DNA from: UBA4951 sp963652335
GTDB lineage: Bacteria; Bacillota_I; Bacilli_A; RFN20; CAG-826
Direction: 5' to 3'
Length of the DNA stretch: 64,000 nucleotides
Assembly: GCA_963652335.1 (NCBI GenBank)
Contig: CAVJSS010000001.1
Span: forward strand, 124,001 to 188,000
The notes beneath the pieces are model-generated. The model ran no database searches, was not told the origin of the DNA, and saw only the letters and a list, made by a program, of their open reading frames with translations. Positions 17,408-26,972 of this stretch are shown in pieces (within the stretch, counting starts at the first letter, position 1; every line of letters begins with the position of its first letter). A program made the position numbers and the translations under genes.

Positions 17408-18892
17408 ATGGAAAAATACGTACTTTCGATTGACCAAGGCACGACTTCCACCCGCGCAATTTTAATCAATGGCAAAGGAAGAGGCGTTTATATGGCCCAA
17501 CGCCCCGTTGATTGTTATTACCCAGAGCCTGGTTGGGTCGAGCAAGATCCTGAACGTATTTGGATTTCCGTGGTCGACGTCATCAACGAATTGTTGATCA
17601 TATCCGGCGCCATTTGGGATGATATCGCCGCAATAGGCATAACCAATCAGCGCGAAACAACCATCGTTTGGGACAAAAACACCGGCAAGGCTATCTATAA
17701 CGCAATCGTTTGGCAGTCCAAACAAACCCAATCGATCTGCGAAAAGATGGAAGACAAAACCGAATTCATCGCCGAAAGGACCGGCTTAAGGCTTAACCCT
17801 TATTTCTCCGCATCGAAGATTCGCTTCATTTTGGATAATGTCGGCGGTGCCCAAGAAGCTGCCGAAAAAGGTGATTTATGCTTTGGCACGATCGATAGCT
17901 GGATAATCTACAAATTGACCAAAGGCAATCGTTACACTGACTGCTCAAATGCCTCAAGGACGATGTTATTCAATATCCATACGATGAAATGGGACGATGA
18001 ACTTCTTTCTCTTTGGAATATTCCCAAATCGATGTTGCCTGAAGTGTTGGATAATGACGCTGATTTCGGCAGTGCGAATTTCTTTGGGCAAAACAGTGTC
18101 CATATTCATGGCGTGGCTGGGGATCAACAAGCCGCTTTGTTTGGACAATGCTGTTTTAAAATAGGAGAATCGAAAAACACATACGGAACCGGCTGCTTTA
18201 TGCTTATGAATACCGGAGATAAGGCCGTAGCATCCAAAAACGGCCTCTTGACTACGGTGGCTTGGAGAGTGAATGGTAAAACGACCTACGCTTTGGAAGG
18301 CTCCGTTTTCATTGGTGGTGCCGTTATCCAATGGGTCCGTGATCAGACTCGCTGGATCGAAGATGCGTCGGATTCGGCCTATTATGCCGCTAAGCGCCCG
18401 GATACCGGCGGAGTTTATTTCGTCCCGGCATTCGTTGGTTTGGGCACTCCGTATTGGGATGACGACGCAAGAGGCGCTATCTTTGGTCTAACCAGGGGAG
18501 TCGATAGGCATAATATAACAAGAGCTGCCCTTTATTCGATCGCATATCAAAGCAAGGACGTCATCGACACCATGAAAAAAGACGCAGGATTGGATTTGAC
18601 CGTGCTGAAAGTCGATGGTGGAGCTTCCAAAAACGATTTGTTGCTTCAATTTCAATCCGATATCCTCCAATGCGAGGTCAGAGTTCCTGTCCAAGTGGAA
18701 ACGACCGCATTGGGCGCTGGATATTTGGCTGGCTTGGGATCTGGATTTTGGAAGAGCTTGGAAACCATTTCCAAACAGCTTGTGATCGATCGAGTTTACC
18801 AGCCTAAAATGGAAAAAGAAGAAGCCGAACGCCTTTCTAGAGGCTGGAGAAAAGCCGTTGAAGCAACCAGGGTTTTCAAGGTGGATCAATGA
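17408..18892 (+). CDS. glpK: Glycerol kinase
   Basis: 494 residues, FGGY kinase family: S-I-D-Q-G-T-T-S-T-R-A at the N-terminus, G-I-T-N-Q-R-E-T, W-Q-S-K (family usually W-Q-D/C-R), G-x-x-G-D-Q-Q-A-A-L-F-G, and V-D-G-G-A-S-x-N near the C-terminus. Converts glycerol to glycerol 3-phosphate with ATP. The ATG at 17408 has GGAG just upstream; the frame is open slightly earlier inside pepP but not needed. No glycerol facilitator or GlpD gene is adjacent. Confidence 0.93.
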   Translation: MEKYVLSIDQGTTSTRAILINGKGRGVYMAQRPVDCYYPEPGWVEQDPERIWISVVDVINELLIISGAIWDDIAAIGITNQRETTIVWDKNTGKAIYNAIVWQSKQTQSICEKMEDKTEFIAERTGLRLNPYFSASKIRFILDNVGGAQEAAEKGDLCFGTIDSWIIYKLTKGNRYTDCSNASRTMLFNIHTMKWDDELLSLWNIPKSMLPEVLDNDADFGSANFFGQNSVHIHGVAGDQQAALFGQCCFKIGESKNTYGTGCFMLMNTGDKAVASKNGLLTTVAWRVNGKTTYALEGSVFIGGAVIQWVRDQTRWIEDASDSAYYAAKRPDTGGVYFVPAFVGLGTPYWDDDARGAIFGLTRGVDRHNITRAALYSIAYQSKDVIDTMKKDAGLDLTVLKVDGGASKNDLLLQFQSDILQCEVRVPVQVETTALGAGYLAGLGSGFWKSLETISKQLVIDRVYQPKMEKEEAERLSRGWRKAVEATRVFKVDQ

Positions 18893-19983
18893 TGCGGAAG
18901 TTAGACGGAAAACAATTCGATCAGGTTTTGGAGGCGTTGAATGTCCCATCAAGCATCGATAAAGAATTCCTTTATTCATGCTATTCGGACGCTTTGGAAG
19001 GAATCGAAGGCCTTAATAACGTTACGCCATCTCTAAATTCTTATCAGATCAATCATGTTCAATTGATTCTCTATATCGTCAATGAATTGGCTCTTTATGC
19101 CTCGATGTTGCCGTCTAAAATCCTTAAAAGCGAAGAATTCGAGAGGCAATTGCTTTCGACGGCGGTGGATAAATATTACACGAACGAGCATCTCTCTTGG
19201 CAAGATAACAAGCTTACGAATCGTTACCTTCCGGAAATTTCGACCATCAGCCTCTATTTGAATTTCATTCTTTCGATGTTGGACAAATATCCTTCCGGAG
19301 ATCCTGAAAAGACATTGCTGATCGATGTCATGAAAAAAGGCTTTTCGATGGCTAGATGCGTCATTTCCTTATTAAACGAAGGATTTGAGACCGAAGCTTT
19401 CTCAACCTGGAGAACTTTGCATGAAAACGAATGCATCCTTACTGTTTTGGTCTCGTATGGGGCTCCCGTGATCGAACGTTATTTGGCTCACATCCAATAT
19501 GCATTGGCATTTAGGAACGCTTTGCCTAAGGACATTGGCGATTCTCTGTTTGTGAAAATCAAAGAAGAAATGCATCAACGTGGATTGAAATCGAAAGATA
19601 CCAAACGTTTTATCGAATATGGTTGGCTTTATGGGGTTCCTAATGTAGAAAAAACCGAGGATTTCAAGCTTAATTTCCGCGATGGGGTCGAACGCATCGC
19701 CGGATTGAGAGACAAGGCTAAAATCTATGAAATGTCATCGGAAATAGCCCATTCATCGCCTTTATTGATCTATAGTAGGAAAGAATATTTCCATCACCTT
19801 ACTATTTTGAATGTCTATGAATCTTTCATCCGCTTGGAAAAGATATTCACGGCTCTCTATCTTTCGAACGTTCCCATAGAAGAAAAACAAAGATATATGG
19901 CTATGCGCGCGGTTTACGGAATCCAAATCGAAGCCATAATGAATCACGAAGCCAAACAATTGGCGTCTTTGAAAGATAAATAA
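18889..19983 (+). CDS. DUF5677-like protein
   Basis: 364 residues, mainly helical, no membrane segment. The block S-M-A-R-C-V-I-S-L-L-N-E-G-F-E-T-E-A-F-S (about 160-180), then W-R-T-L-H-E-N-E, and the later Y-E-M-S-S-E-I-A-H-S-S match the pattern of DUF5677, found in accessory and defence-associated contexts and of unknown activity. The two ATG codons overlap the glpK stop, so it is translated with glycerol kinase; a functional link is unknown. A terminator follows directly. Confidence 0.65.
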   Translation: MMRKLDGKQFDQVLEALNVPSSIDKEFLYSCYSDALEGIEGLNNVTPSLNSYQINHVQLILYIVNELALYASMLPSKILKSEEFERQLLSTAVDKYYTNEHLSWQDNKLTNRYLPEISTISLYLNFILSMLDKYPSGDPEKTLLIDVMKKGFSMARCVISLLNEGFETEAFSTWRTLHENECILTVLVSYGAPVIERYLAHIQYALAFRNALPKDIGDSLFVKIKEEMHQRGLKSKDTKRFIEYGWLYGVPNVEKTEDFKLNFRDGVERIAGLRDKAKIYEMSSEIAHSSPLLIYSRKEYFHHLTILNVYESFIRLEKIFTALYLSNVPIEEKQRYMAMRAVYGIQIEAIMNHEAKQLASLKDK

Positions 19984-19990
19984 ACGATTA

Positions 19991-20027
19991 AAAAAGCGAG
20001 AACAAAACGGTTCTCGCTTTTCCTTTT
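19991..20027 (+). terminator. Rho-independent terminator after the DUF5677-like gene
   Basis: Long stem with arms AAAGCGAGAAC (19993-20003) and GTTCTCGCTTT (20010-20020), small loop, T-rich tail. Its A-rich other flank lets it also work on the minus strand for the kinase gene. Confidence 0.85.
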
Positions 20028-20037
20028 CATCGATCCA

Positions 20038-21690
20038 TCAAACGTCCGAGAAACATGAACCACCGATGAATTCGCGTATTATCGAATTGTTTGGGACCCA
20101 TTCGTCAGGTATATCGACGAAGAATTTCAACATTTTAAGAAGCCTTCTGGCATCCGGTGAATATGGGCTTTCTTTATCAATTGCCTCAAGCATTGGCTGA
20201 GCGACTTTCTTCATGATAGGCAATTCGTATGGAAGGAATGAATTGAAAACATAATCGCTGTCTTCTTGGGTTTCGTAAATCCATTTGAATTCCCCTTGAC
20301 GGACACCCGGCCACATCGACAATGTTTCTTCGGCCGACGAACCGCGGAACTTTTTGTCTCTGACGATGCGGCGAATCAAACGAAGATCGGTAAGGGATAC
20401 CGGATTATGATTGTCGATGTTTATCTGAGCGACGGGAGCGATGAAGATTTTGAATTTGTTTTGCTTTGGGATGGCCGAAGTCATCAATTCGTTCAAGGCA
20501 TGGATGCCCTCGATGATGATCGGCTCGTTCTTTCCTATCTTTAGCACCCTGCCTGGAACGGAATGGCCTAAGACGAAATCGAAATGCGGCAATGTCACTT
20601 CTTTTCCGGCAATAAGATCGAACATATCCGAATTGAATTGATCGATGTCCAAAGCCTCTATCGATTCGAAATCCAACGAACCGTCTTCTAGTCTCGGTGA
20701 TTCTTCCCTAGGCTTATAATAATCATCCAAAGAAATGCGAACCGTATTTATGCCTCTGGCCAAAAGTTCGATTCGGAGCCTGTTTGCGAAGGTCGTTTTG
20801 CCAGAGGAAGAAGGACCGGCGATGCAAATAAGACGAATTTGGTCGATATCATCTTCGATCAATTGGCCCAATTCGGTAAGTTGTCGGTAATGTCTAGCTT
20901 CGCCAACGTTGATCAATTCGATGGCGCCGGCTTCTTCGATGCGCTTATTGATGGCAGCGACTGAGCTTAAGCCAACCGTGCTTTGCCATGCATGTCCTTC
21001 TTGAAGGACTCTGGAGAAGGTCGAAGCGTCACGGAAATCAGGGATTTTTCCTCCGCATTCGCTTCTTGGATATTGCATCAAGAATCCCGGCGAATACAAA
21101 CGAAGCCTGAAATCTTTTATATAACCGGTGGATGGGACCATTACTTGGTAGTTGTAATTCAAATAGCCATCGCATTCATAAAGGTGTACGGTTTTCTCTT
21201 GGCGGTAATTAAGGATGTCTTCTTTATCGTGATATCCAAGCTTCTTATATATTTTCCTGGCTTTATCGTTGGTTACGACCACGCGGTTGAAAGGGAGGTC
21301 GGCGGCGATGATCGATTCCATTTCGTGTTTGATTTTCAATAACATCGCCATGTTCGGCGTGTATCCATCATCAAGCAATTGGATAAGGACGCAACGTGAA
21401 ACATTATAAGAGAATTTGACATTCAGCTTAGGGTAACAGCGTTTGAAAGCCATTGCGCAGATATACCGGAGGCAAGATTCGTATATTTTCACTGATTCAT
21501 GGTATGTAAGATCTAGAAATTCTACTTCGGCGTCGTAATATATTTCGTAGCTTAATTCCCTTACGCGGTTATTGACTTTGGCGCAGATATAACGTTTGTC
21601 GTTCATCCCTAGTTGGTCTAGCAATCCGACCAACGAGATTTTCTTATCGAATGACATCTTCTGCCCAAATGTGGTGATTTCGAACGGCAT
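20038..21690 (-). CDS. Nucleoside (uridine-type) kinase fused to a threonyl-tRNA-synthetase-like N-terminal region
   Basis: 550 residues. N-terminal half (about 1-270) resembles TGS plus the second additional domain of threonyl-tRNA synthetase; the C-terminal half is a P-loop uridine kinase domain with G-P-S-S-S-G-K-T-T-F (about 295), D-D-Y-Y, and E-G-I-H-A-L-N. This architecture is known in Firmicutes and Bacteroidetes. Probable nucleoside phosphorylation; the role of the N-terminal part is unknown. ATG at 21688-21690 is preceded by GAGGAGG; an earlier in-frame ATG lacks such a site. Opposite in direction to the ATP synthase operon. Confidence 0.85.
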   Translation of the reverse strand: MPFEITTFGQKMSFDKKISLVGLLDQLGMNDKRYICAKVNNRVRELSYEIYYDAEVEFLDLTYHESVKIYESCLRYICAMAFKRCYPKLNVKFSYNVSRCVLIQLLDDGYTPNMAMLLKIKHEMESIIAADLPFNRVVVTNDKARKIYKKLGYHDKEDILNYRQEKTVHLYECDGYLNYNYQVMVPSTGYIKDFRLRLYSPGFLMQYPRSECGGKIPDFRDASTFSRVLQEGHAWQSTVGLSSVAAINKRIEEAGAIELINVGEARHYRQLTELGQLIEDDIDQIRLICIAGPSSSGKTTFANRLRIELLARGINTVRISLDDYYKPREESPRLEDGSLDFESIEALDIDQFNSDMFDLIAGKEVTLPHFDFVLGHSVPGRVLKIGKNEPIIIEGIHALNELMTSAIPKQNKFKIFIAPVAQINIDNHNPVSLTDLRLIRRIVRDKKFRGSSAEETLSMWPGVRQGEFKWIYETQEDSDYVFNSFLPYELPIMKKVAQPMLEAIDKESPYSPDARRLLKMLKFFVDIPDEWVPNNSIIREFIGGSCFSDV

Positions 21691-21878
21691 TTTAAGGATC
21701 CCTCCTCTAGAAAAGAATGAAATCATATCGATAAGAAAGACTTAAATCAAGGATTAGGAAAACAACTCATCGATTATTGAACGAACGTTCACCTAAATAA
21801 ACTTTAATTTCTCAAGAAATTACCGAAAAAAGCAAAAGAGGTTCGATTAAATTTTGGTTTGGAGTAAAATAAGGGCAT

Positions 21879-22343
21879 ATGGCCAACAAGACCAATTCGA
21901 AACTCGTCGACAAATATCTTTCTTTAAGCAAAACGAAGAAAGAACTTTTTTGGACGGTCCTCGTAGATTTGGCCGTTTTTATTATCCTTGTGCCGTTTTT
22001 CACAATCGGCTGGCTCAAATTGTCTTTGGGCTGGCTCATTGGCTCATCGGCTTCCATTGCCTCCAATCTTTTGACAAATCTTTCCGCCAAAGCCATCTTC
22101 AGCCAAAGAGATCCTGACAAAAAATCGGGAGCCATCAATGGCGTTGTCTTTTATATGGCACGTATCTTTATTTGGGCGATAGTCTTGGTCATTTCTGGCA
22201 TCTGCACATTCAAAGCGAAGTGGTTCAACGGATTCGATCTATTTTATTTTTGGACTGCATTTGCGGCCTATTTCCCTGGTTTGATCATCTTGATCATCAA
22301 CAACACGATTTCAAAAAGGCGTATCGAAGGGGAAAGAAAATGA
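21879..22343 (+). CDS. Small membrane protein at the head of the ATP synthase operon (AtpI-like position)
   Basis: 154 residues with four predicted helices (about 22-42, 46-68, 85-110, 120-142). It occupies the place of AtpI/UncI, which assists assembly of the c ring, but similarity is limited to size, topology and position. A TAAAAT -10 at 21865-21870 ends eight bases before the ATG; AAGGG between them could be a weak ribosome site. Overlaps atpB by four bases. Confidence 0.6.
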   Translation: MANKTNSKLVDKYLSLSKTKKELFWTVLVDLAVFIILVPFFTIGWLKLSLGWLIGSSASIASNLLTNLSAKAIFSQRDPDKKSGAINGVVFYMARIFIWAIVLVISGICTFKAKWFNGFDLFYFWTAFAAYFPGLIILIINNTISKRRIEGERK

Positions 22344-23167
22344 CTTTTGAAGAGAGGATTGGTTCGATGTTTGAATGGGGAGATATCGACGCCCCTCTCT
22401 ATTCTTCTTTGCTGGTCATCATCATCTTGATAATCATCTGCCTTATTGTTTTTTTCCGTTTCAAGAAAGCCTTAAAAAAGGAAGAATGGAAGAAACCGCC
22501 AAGGGGCGTGGTGCTTTTCGGCGAATGGTATTATGATTTTTGCTCCGATTTCGTAAAAAAGAACATGGGTGAGCCTTTCGAGGGCTTCACCGTCTATTTC
22601 ATGTACCTTTTCGCTTATTTGCTTCTTTCCTTCATTTGGGGTCTTACCGGCCTTCCTTCCATCATCGATTGGATAGCCGCTCCTTTGTGTTTGTCGCTTA
22701 CGATGTTCATCGTCATTCAAGTGACTGCCATAAAATACACGAAATTTCGCTATTTCCATCGCTTTATTGAGCCGTTTGCTTTCTTTGCGCCCATCAATCT
22801 CGTCACCTATTGGTCCCCGATTATTTCCACGACCATGCGTATGTTTGGAAACGCCTTGTCAGGATCGATAATCCTTGGGCTGATCCAATGGGCTTTATCC
22901 AGCGCTTCAGGAAAAATCTTCGGGGCTTTGACATCGGCCGCTCAGGCAAGTTATATCCCTTATTGGGACGTCAATCATGGGACCGTTTGGACTCAAATCT
23001 TTTTGGCTCCTATTCCAATAGGCGTCTTGAATCTTTATTTCACCTTATTCACCTCTGTCATTCAGACTTTGGTGTTTGCCATGCTAAATGCCTTATGGAT
23101 TTCGGCTGAGAGGCCGGAAGACTATCTCCCAAAGGCTAAGAAAGCCAAAAAAGCAAAGGCAATATAA
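22340..23167 (+). CDS. atpB: F-type ATP synthase subunit a
   Basis: 275 residues, five or six helices. The essential arginine of helix 4 is in T-T-M-R-M-F-G-N-A (about residue 170), matching S-L-x-L-R-L-F-G-N of E. coli. Forms the ion half-channels next to the c ring. ATG at 22340 overlaps the preceding gene; GGGGAAAG precedes it. A Lys-rich tail ends the protein. Confidence 0.92.
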   Translation: MTFEERIGSMFEWGDIDAPLYSSLLVIIILIIICLIVFFRFKKALKKEEWKKPPRGVVLFGEWYYDFCSDFVKKNMGEPFEGFTVYFMYLFAYLLLSFIWGLTGLPSIIDWIAAPLCLSLTMFIVIQVTAIKYTKFRYFHRFIEPFAFFAPINLVTYWSPIISTTMRMFGNALSGSIILGLIQWALSSASGKIFGALTSAAQASYIPYWDVNHGTVWTQIFLAPIPIGVLNLYFTLFTSVIQTLVFAMLNALWISAERPEDYLPKAKKAKKAKAI

Positions 23168-23194
23168 GGGCTTACGCTATAAGGAGGATTCATT

Positions 23195-23437
23195 ATGAAT
23201 ATCGGATTGATCGCCATAGGGGCGGCCATCGCAGTCGGCTTAGGAAGCTTATCCGCCATCGGCGAAGGCTTGATTATATCTCATGCCATCGATGCCATGA
23301 GCCGCAACCCGGAAATGCAATCGAAGATTCAAAGCACGATGATCATCGGCGTTGCTTTGGATGAATCGACGGCTATTTATGCTTTGGTCGTCGCGATTTT
23401 GATCATTTTCATTTTGGGCGGCAAAGTGACTGCGTAA
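23195..23437 (+). CDS. atpE: F-type ATP synthase subunit c, two-carboxylate Na+-type rotor subunit
   Basis: 80 residues, two helices joined by the R-N-P loop (37-39). Helix 2 carries the ion-binding Glu57 followed by Ser58 and Tyr62 (E-S-x3-Y), matching Glu65/Ser66/Tyr70 of the Na+-binding Ilyobacter rotor. Where that protein has Gln32 in helix 1 (G-Q-G), this one has Glu24 (G-E-G). A second helix-1 carboxylate of this kind is known from the Na+-driven rotor of Fusobacterium nucleatum. GGAGG ribosome site at 23181-23185. Sodium coupling is a strong inference, not proven. Confidence 0.95.
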   Translation: MNIGLIAIGAAIAVGLGSLSAIGEGLIISHAIDAMSRNPEMQSKIQSTMIIGVALDESTAIYALVVAILIIFILGGKVTA

Positions 23438-23476
23438 TTCCGCGTTGCTTTATTATTTCGTTTTATGGAGCGAACC

Positions 23477-24043
23477 ATGCTTGACTTAACGCTCGCATTG
23501 CTTGAAGAAAGCACATCTTCCCCTCCGTTTACCGGAGAAGATTTCCTTAGGAAATTGTTTCCTAATTTTTGGAGCTTCCTCATCAATTTCTTGGCTTTGG
23601 GAGTCCTTTTCCTTTGCGTGTTCTTTTTGGCATATAAGCCTATAAAGAAATTCGTTCAGAAAAGGAAGGAATACATCGCTGACAATTTAAAGGATAGCGA
23701 GGAATCCAAAGCCAAATACGAAGGACTTTTAAAAGATTCCGATTCGGTGGTGATTGACGCCAAAAAGCGCGCCGATCAGATCGTTAAGGAGGCCCAAGCT
23801 GACGCAAATGCCGAGGCCTTGCGGATCAGAGAAAACGCCAACGACGAAGCGAGCCGTCGTTTGAAAGCGGCGGATGAAGAAATCAAGCAAGCTAGAAAAA
23901 AGGCCCAAAAAGACATAAGGGACGAAATAGTGAATGTGGCCATGGATGCTTCAAAAGCCGTATTAGGCCGAGAGGTTAACGAAGAAGACGATCATCGATT
24001 GGTCAAAGATTTCATCGATGATCTTAAGGAAGGGAAACGATGA
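23477..24043 (+). CDS. atpF: F-type ATP synthase subunit b
   Basis: 188 residues from the ATG at 23477, which has GGAG seven bases upstream; an ATG four codons earlier has none. One N-terminal helix (about 28-52) then a long charged coiled coil ending with L-G-R-E-V-N-E-x-D-x-x-x-L-V-x-D-F. Peripheral stator stalk. The eight or more residues before the helix hold a P-P-F-T-G-E-D segment. Overlaps atpH by four bases. Confidence 0.93.
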   Translation: MLDLTLALLEESTSSPPFTGEDFLRKLFPNFWSFLINFLALGVLFLCVFFLAYKPIKKFVQKRKEYIADNLKDSEESKAKYEGLLKDSDSVVIDAKKRADQIVKEAQADANAEALRIRENANDEASRRLKAADEEIKQARKKAQKDIRDEIVNVAMDASKAVLGREVNEEDDHRLVKDFIDDLKEGKR

Positions 24044-24585
24044 TGGCAAGGTTCGAGACAGAAGATCATCGTTTGGCCTTGGCTTTGATAGAATTAGCCA
24101 AAGAAGACAAGAAAATCGATGAATACATGATTGCTCTCAAAGGCATCCAAAACGATTTCGTTAAAGAGCCGAAGCTCCTTCAAATATTTTCAAGTTATAT
24201 GATACCTATCGAAGAATCTTATAAGCTGGTCGATAAGCTTTATTTCAGTGAGGAACTGAAGCATTTGTCGTCTTTCCTCAAGATACTTATCAAAAAAAGA
24301 TACATACGCCGATTTGACGCCGTATTGAACGAATATGTCTTTGAGGCAAATAAACTTTTAGGTGTCGAAGAGGGCATTGTTTATTCGGCCAGGCTTTTAA
24401 ACGATACGGAAATCGATCAATTGGAAAAGATGTTTGAAGAGGAGCTCAAAAAGAAAGTTCATTTGCTTAATAGGACCGAACCAAGCCTAATTGCCGGAAT
24501 AAGGGTGTTCATAGGCGGAAAGGCCTACGATGGTTCCTTGATAACCAAACTGGAAAACCTAAAGAAAGAATTGCTGAAAGCGTAG
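24040..24585 (+). CDS. atpH: F-type ATP synthase subunit delta
   Basis: 181 residues, OSCP/delta family: helical N-terminal domain, then the C-terminal signature L-x-N-R-T-E-P-S-L-I-A-G-I-R-V-F-I-G-G-K-x-Y-D-G-S. Links the b stalk to the alpha/beta head. Two consecutive ATG codons (24040, 24043) are possible starts. Confidence 0.9.
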   Translation: MMARFETEDHRLALALIELAKEDKKIDEYMIALKGIQNDFVKEPKLLQIFSSYMIPIEESYKLVDKLYFSEELKHLSSFLKILIKKRYIRRFDAVLNEYVFEANKLLGVEEGIVYSARLLNDTEIDQLEKMFEEELKKKVHLLNRTEPSLIAGIRVFIGGKAYDGSLITKLENLKKELLKA

Positions 24586-24600
24586 CGGAGGTAGCGTTTT

Positions 24601-26106
24601 ATGAAAATGGAAACCAAAGACATAACGGCTTTGATAAAGGAACAAATCAAATTCTTTGAAGGACAGGTCGAAAGCGATGATGTCGGTTCCGTTATAAGCG
24701 TGGGCGATGGTATTGCTTTGATATATGGGCTTCGCGAAGCTATGCTTGGCGAATTGCTGCTTTTCCCAAATGGGATAAGTGGGATGGTCATGAATCTTAA
24801 CGTGGATGATGTCGGAGCGGTTTTATTAGGCCCGGATACCCTTGTCAAAGAAGGCGATATAGTCAAACGTTCTCATAAAATCATGGAAGTTCCTGTCGGA
24901 AATGGGCTTTTGGGAAGGGTAGTAAACCCACTCGGGAAGGCAATCGACGAAGGTGGCCCAATAGAATTCGACAAGACTAGGCCTGTGGAAAGAATCGCGC
25001 CTGGGGTCATGTCGCGCAAGAGCGTGGATACGCCGTTAGAGACCGGAATAAAGGCCATCGATTCCATGATTCCTATCGGTCGTGGGCAACGCGAGCTTAT
25101 CATCGGCGACCGTCAAACTGGCAAAACCTCAATTGCCATCGATACCATAATCAATCAGAAAGGCAAAGATGTCTATTGCGTTTATGTGGCCATCGGACAA
25201 AAAAATTCGACGGTAGCTTCGATCGTCAGCAAGCTCAAAGATGCAGGATGCATGAATTATGTCACGGTCGTTAATTCCAGCGCATCCGAACCGGCTCCGT
25301 TACAGTATTTAGCGCCGTTTTCGGGAATCGCCATCGCCGAAGAATGGATGGAACAAGGCAAAGACGTTTTGGTCGTTTTCGACGATTTATCGAAACACGC
25401 GGTTGCTTATCGTACATTGTCTTTGCTTTTAAGAAGGGCTCCAGGACGCGAAGCTTATCCAGGCGATATCTTCTATCTTCACAGCCGTCTATTGGAAAGA
25501 GCGTGCAAACTCAATGAAGAGAACGGAGGCGGATCGATAACCGCATTGCCTATCATCGAGACGCAAGCCGGCGATATATCTGCTTATATCCCAACGAATG
25601 TCATATCGATCACGGATGGTCAGATTTTCTTGGTGGCTGATTATTTCGCTGCCGGTCAACGTCCCGCCATCGATTCGGGATTCTCGGTTAGCCGCGTTGG
25701 ATCGGCCGCTCAATTCAAATGCATGAAGCAAGTCTCTTCTTCGCTGAAAATCGAGCTAGCCAACTATAGGGAAAATCTGGCCTTCTCCCAATTCGGATCT
25801 GATTTGGACAATGAAACGAAAAGGATATTGACCCATGGCTCAGCTGCGATGGAAGCCTTAAAACAAGTAAATTACGCTCCCTTGACCTTAGCTGAGGAAA
25901 CCTTGACATTGTTCGCCATCAAATATCGTTATCTAGATGATATCGAATTAGAGAAAATAAGCGACTTCCTGAAAGATATGCTTTCCTATATTCATGGACA
26001 TCACTTAGATATATGGAACGAAATAGAAAAAAAGAAATCATTTGACGATCAGCTTATTTCCTTAACGAAATATGCCATAGAGGAATTCAAGGGAACAAGA
26101 GGATAA
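24601..26106 (+). CDS. atpA: F-type ATP synthase subunit alpha
   Basis: 501 residues. Walker A G-D-R-Q-T-G-K-T-S (about 170), the family signature P-A-I-D-S-G-F-S-V-S-R-V-G-S, and the arginine finger within it are all present. Non-catalytic nucleotide-binding subunit of F1. GCGGAGGTAG precedes the ATG. Confidence 0.97.
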   Translation: MKMETKDITALIKEQIKFFEGQVESDDVGSVISVGDGIALIYGLREAMLGELLLFPNGISGMVMNLNVDDVGAVLLGPDTLVKEGDIVKRSHKIMEVPVGNGLLGRVVNPLGKAIDEGGPIEFDKTRPVERIAPGVMSRKSVDTPLETGIKAIDSMIPIGRGQRELIIGDRQTGKTSIAIDTIINQKGKDVYCVYVAIGQKNSTVASIVSKLKDAGCMNYVTVVNSSASEPAPLQYLAPFSGIAIAEEWMEQGKDVLVVFDDLSKHAVAYRTLSLLLRRAPGREAYPGDIFYLHSRLLERACKLNEENGGGSITALPIIETQAGDISAYIPTNVISITDGQIFLVADYFAAGQRPAIDSGFSVSRVGSAAQFKCMKQVSSSLKIELANYRENLAFSQFGSDLDNETKRILTHGSAAMEALKQVNYAPLTLAEETLTLFAIKYRYLDDIELEKISDFLKDMLSYIHGHHLDIWNEIEKKKSFDDQLISLTKYAIEEFKGTRG

Positions 26107-26107
26107 T

Positions 26108-26962
26108 ATGGCTGCGGAATTAAGCAAAACCAAACGTCGCATAGCCTCGATCGAGGCAACCGAAAAAACGACGAAAGCGATGGGGTTGATCGCGATGGTC
26201 AAGCTCAGAAGGCTTTTCTCGTCTTTTGAAAATTCCAATTTATATTCAGAGGAATTCGAAGACACGATGTCCCATTTGCTTTTTTATGACAAAAAGCCAT
26301 ATTCGAAGTATTCTTCCTCAAACGAAAAGGCCAAAAGCGATTTATATCTGGTTGTAACCTCTGATTTGGGGCTTTGCGGAGCGTACAATTCTTCGATTTG
26401 CAAATTCATCGAACCGATTATCCAAGAAGATGACGTTTTGGGTGTTTTCGGAAAAAAAGGAACAAATCATTTCGAAGCGATTTCTTTGAGAAATCTCGAT
26501 TTGTCTTACGCCGGTTTCGATATATTGGATGATTTAAGCCTTGATTCATTGGCTAAGAGATTGAAAGATGAATTCGATACAGCCAAATTCAGGTCGATAA
26601 AGATCATCTATACCCATTATATAAATTCGTTAAGGTCCGAGCCTAAACAATTCACCTTGCTGCCGATCGAGAAAAACATAAAGGAATGGGAAAACGAGAA
26701 AACCATCGTTCCGGAATTTGACGGCAAGACCAAGGAAATAATCGATTCTATCTTGCTATTATATCTAAAAAGCCAAATCCAGGCGAAATTCATCGAATCC
26801 GCTTTATCGGAACAATCAAACCGAAGGAATGCGATGGATAACGCAAACGATAACGCAGACGAATTGCTTGAAAAGCTAAGAATCGAATATAACAAAGCCA
26901 GGCAAAGCGCCATAACCCAAGAAATAACCGAGGTGGTTGGCGGTGCCTCGGCGAATGAATAG
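26108..26962 (+). CDS. atpG: F-type ATP synthase subunit gamma
   Basis: 284 residues. N- and C-terminal helices form the central shaft: T-K-R-R-I-A-S-I-E-A-T-E-K-T-T-K-A-M at the start and R-x-x-A-M-D-x-A-x-x-N-A-x-x-L near the end, with S-D-L-G-L-C-G-A-Y-N in the middle domain. Follows atpA by one base. Confidence 0.94.
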   Translation: MAAELSKTKRRIASIEATEKTTKAMGLIAMVKLRRLFSSFENSNLYSEEFEDTMSHLLFYDKKPYSKYSSSNEKAKSDLYLVVTSDLGLCGAYNSSICKFIEPIIQEDDVLGVFGKKGTNHFEAISLRNLDLSYAGFDILDDLSLDSLAKRLKDEFDTAKFRSIKIIYTHYINSLRSEPKQFTLLPIEKNIKEWENEKTIVPEFDGKTKEIIDSILLLYLKSQIQAKFIESALSEQSNRRNAMDNANDNADELLEKLRIEYNKARQSAITQEITEVVGGASANE

Positions 26963-26972
26963 GAGGAACAAC

